Assembly: GCA_937894665.1 (NCBI GenBank)
Contig: CALAWF010000088.1
Span: 1 to 5,903, forward strand
DNA from: an uncultured bacterium
GTDB lineage: Bacteria > Cyanobacteriota > Vampirovibrionia > Gastranaerophilales > Gastranaerophilaceae
DNA: 5,903 bases
Direction of reading: 5' to 3'
Made by a program: the position numbers and the translations under genes. Under the pieces are notes generated by a model, which was given only the letters and a program-made list of their open reading frames with translations, did not search any database and was not told where the DNA came from. Of the stretch, positions 5,683 through 5,903 are shown one piece after another; position 1 is the first letter of the stretch, and the number at the start of each line of letters is the position of its first letter.

Positions 5683-5712
5683 AGTGCTTCGGGGTTTCGC
5701 ACACGAAGTACT
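5683..5712. repeat. Imperfect inverted repeat after the 55-aa gene
   Basis: AGTGCTTCG (5683-5691) pairs with CGAAGTACT (5704-5712) over nine positions including one G-T wobble, around a 12-base loop. A competing inner pairing is GTGC (5684-5687) with GCAC (5698-5701). It starts 8 bp after the stop codon of the small gene and could serve as a weak terminator, although only CTTATACAATTTT follows. It may instead be an extragenic palindromic repeat. Confidence 0.5.
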
Positions 5713-5805
5713 TATACAATTTTCGTTGAGGGATTTAACAGTTGAATTAGTATGATTATTTAACAAATTTACCCGAAGAATCTCTGACCAAACGCTATAG
5801 TTTGA

Positions 5806-5842
5806 TTAGTAAAATGTAGGTCGGCTTTACTAAGCCGACACA
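5806..5842. repeat. Extragenic palindrome with overlapping alternative stem
   Basis: GTCGGCTT (5820-5827) and AAGCCGAC (5832-5839) form a perfect 8-bp hairpin with a four-base loop, flanked by TGT (5815-5817) and ACA (5840-5842). A second perfect 8-bp inverted repeat, TTAGTAAA (5806-5813) with TTTACTAA (5826-5833), overlaps it, so both stems cannot form together. It is followed by seven As, so it is not a standard plus-strand terminator. The type of sequence (GTAGGTCGGCTT...AAGCCGAC) resembles dispersed extragenic repeats known from many bacteria. Confidence 0.6.
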
Positions 5843-5850
5843 AAAAAATA

Positions 5851-5884
5851 AGCTGGATTGCTTCGCCTTCGCTCGCAATGACAG
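5851..5884. repeat. Probable dispersed extragenic repeat (GGATTGC...GCAATGACA type)
   Basis: The segment runs from AGCTGGATTGC through TTCGCCTTCGCTC to GCAATGACAG, with ATTGC (5857-5861) and GCAAT (5875-5879) as inverted ends. It is clearly more GC-rich than its surroundings. Very similar sequences are familiar as multi-copy intergenic elements in many unrelated bacterial genomes, where they give rise to spurious predicted peptides. Copy number in this genome cannot be seen from one window. Confidence 0.55.
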
Positions 5885-5903
5885 AATTTGAAAAAGACTT
5901 TAC

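Noticed and set aside
5675..5903. Possible CRISPR array or tRNA in the repeat-rich end
   Set aside because: The inverted repeats differ from one another and are not regularly spaced, and no cloverleaf or CCA end can be drawn.

Overview
This is an AT-rich bacterial window with short intergenic gaps, strong AGGAG-type ribosome binding sites, hairpin terminators and at least one likely TTG start. It uses the standard code. The DXS-like transketolase type, the BicA-like SulP transporter and the lysine/alanine-rich LysM protein without a signal peptide would fit an uncultured gut lineage such as Gastranaerophilales (Vampirovibrionia/Melainabacteria) or a low-GC Firmicute. That assignment is a low-confidence inference; no RNA gene or marker settles it.

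Layout. Positions 1-1019 (+) hold the C-terminal part of a DXS/transketolase-family enzyme whose start lies outside the window. A bidirectional hairpin terminator at about 1039-1080 separates it from a convergent minus-strand block. In transcription order that block reads: an acidic 113-residue protein of unknown function (3824-3483) with its own promoter and terminator; a full-length SulP-family anion transporter with STAS domain (3377-1746, TTG start); a 67-residue protein (1696-1493) 49 bp downstream and probably on the same transcript; a hairpin at 1421-1459; and a 72-residue XRE-type repressor (1311-1093) with its own sigma70-like promoter and a perfect 9+9 palindrome just upstream of the -35 box.

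A divergent intergenic region of about 210 bp (3825-4033) separates the 113-residue gene from the main gene of the right half, a 436-residue membrane protein (4034-5344, +). It has a long basic Lys/Ala-rich N-terminal part, one central membrane segment, a Pro/Lys linker with DKx repeats and a C-terminal LysM domain. A strong terminator (5374-5404) follows. Next comes a 55-codon ORF with a very good ribosome binding site (5507-5674), then about 230 bp of gene-free sequence with several inverted repeats that resemble dispersed extragenic palindromes.

How the genes work together: the window is mostly independent short transcription units, not one pathway. The enzyme fragment points to isoprenoid or thiamine-precursor metabolism, the SulP protein to inorganic anion or bicarbonate uptake, and the LysM protein to attachment between membrane and cell wall. 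I see no CRISPR array, transposase, phage gene, tRNA or rRNA, and no clear defence or biosynthetic system. The least ordinary item is the LysM membrane protein and its divergently transcribed acidic neighbour.
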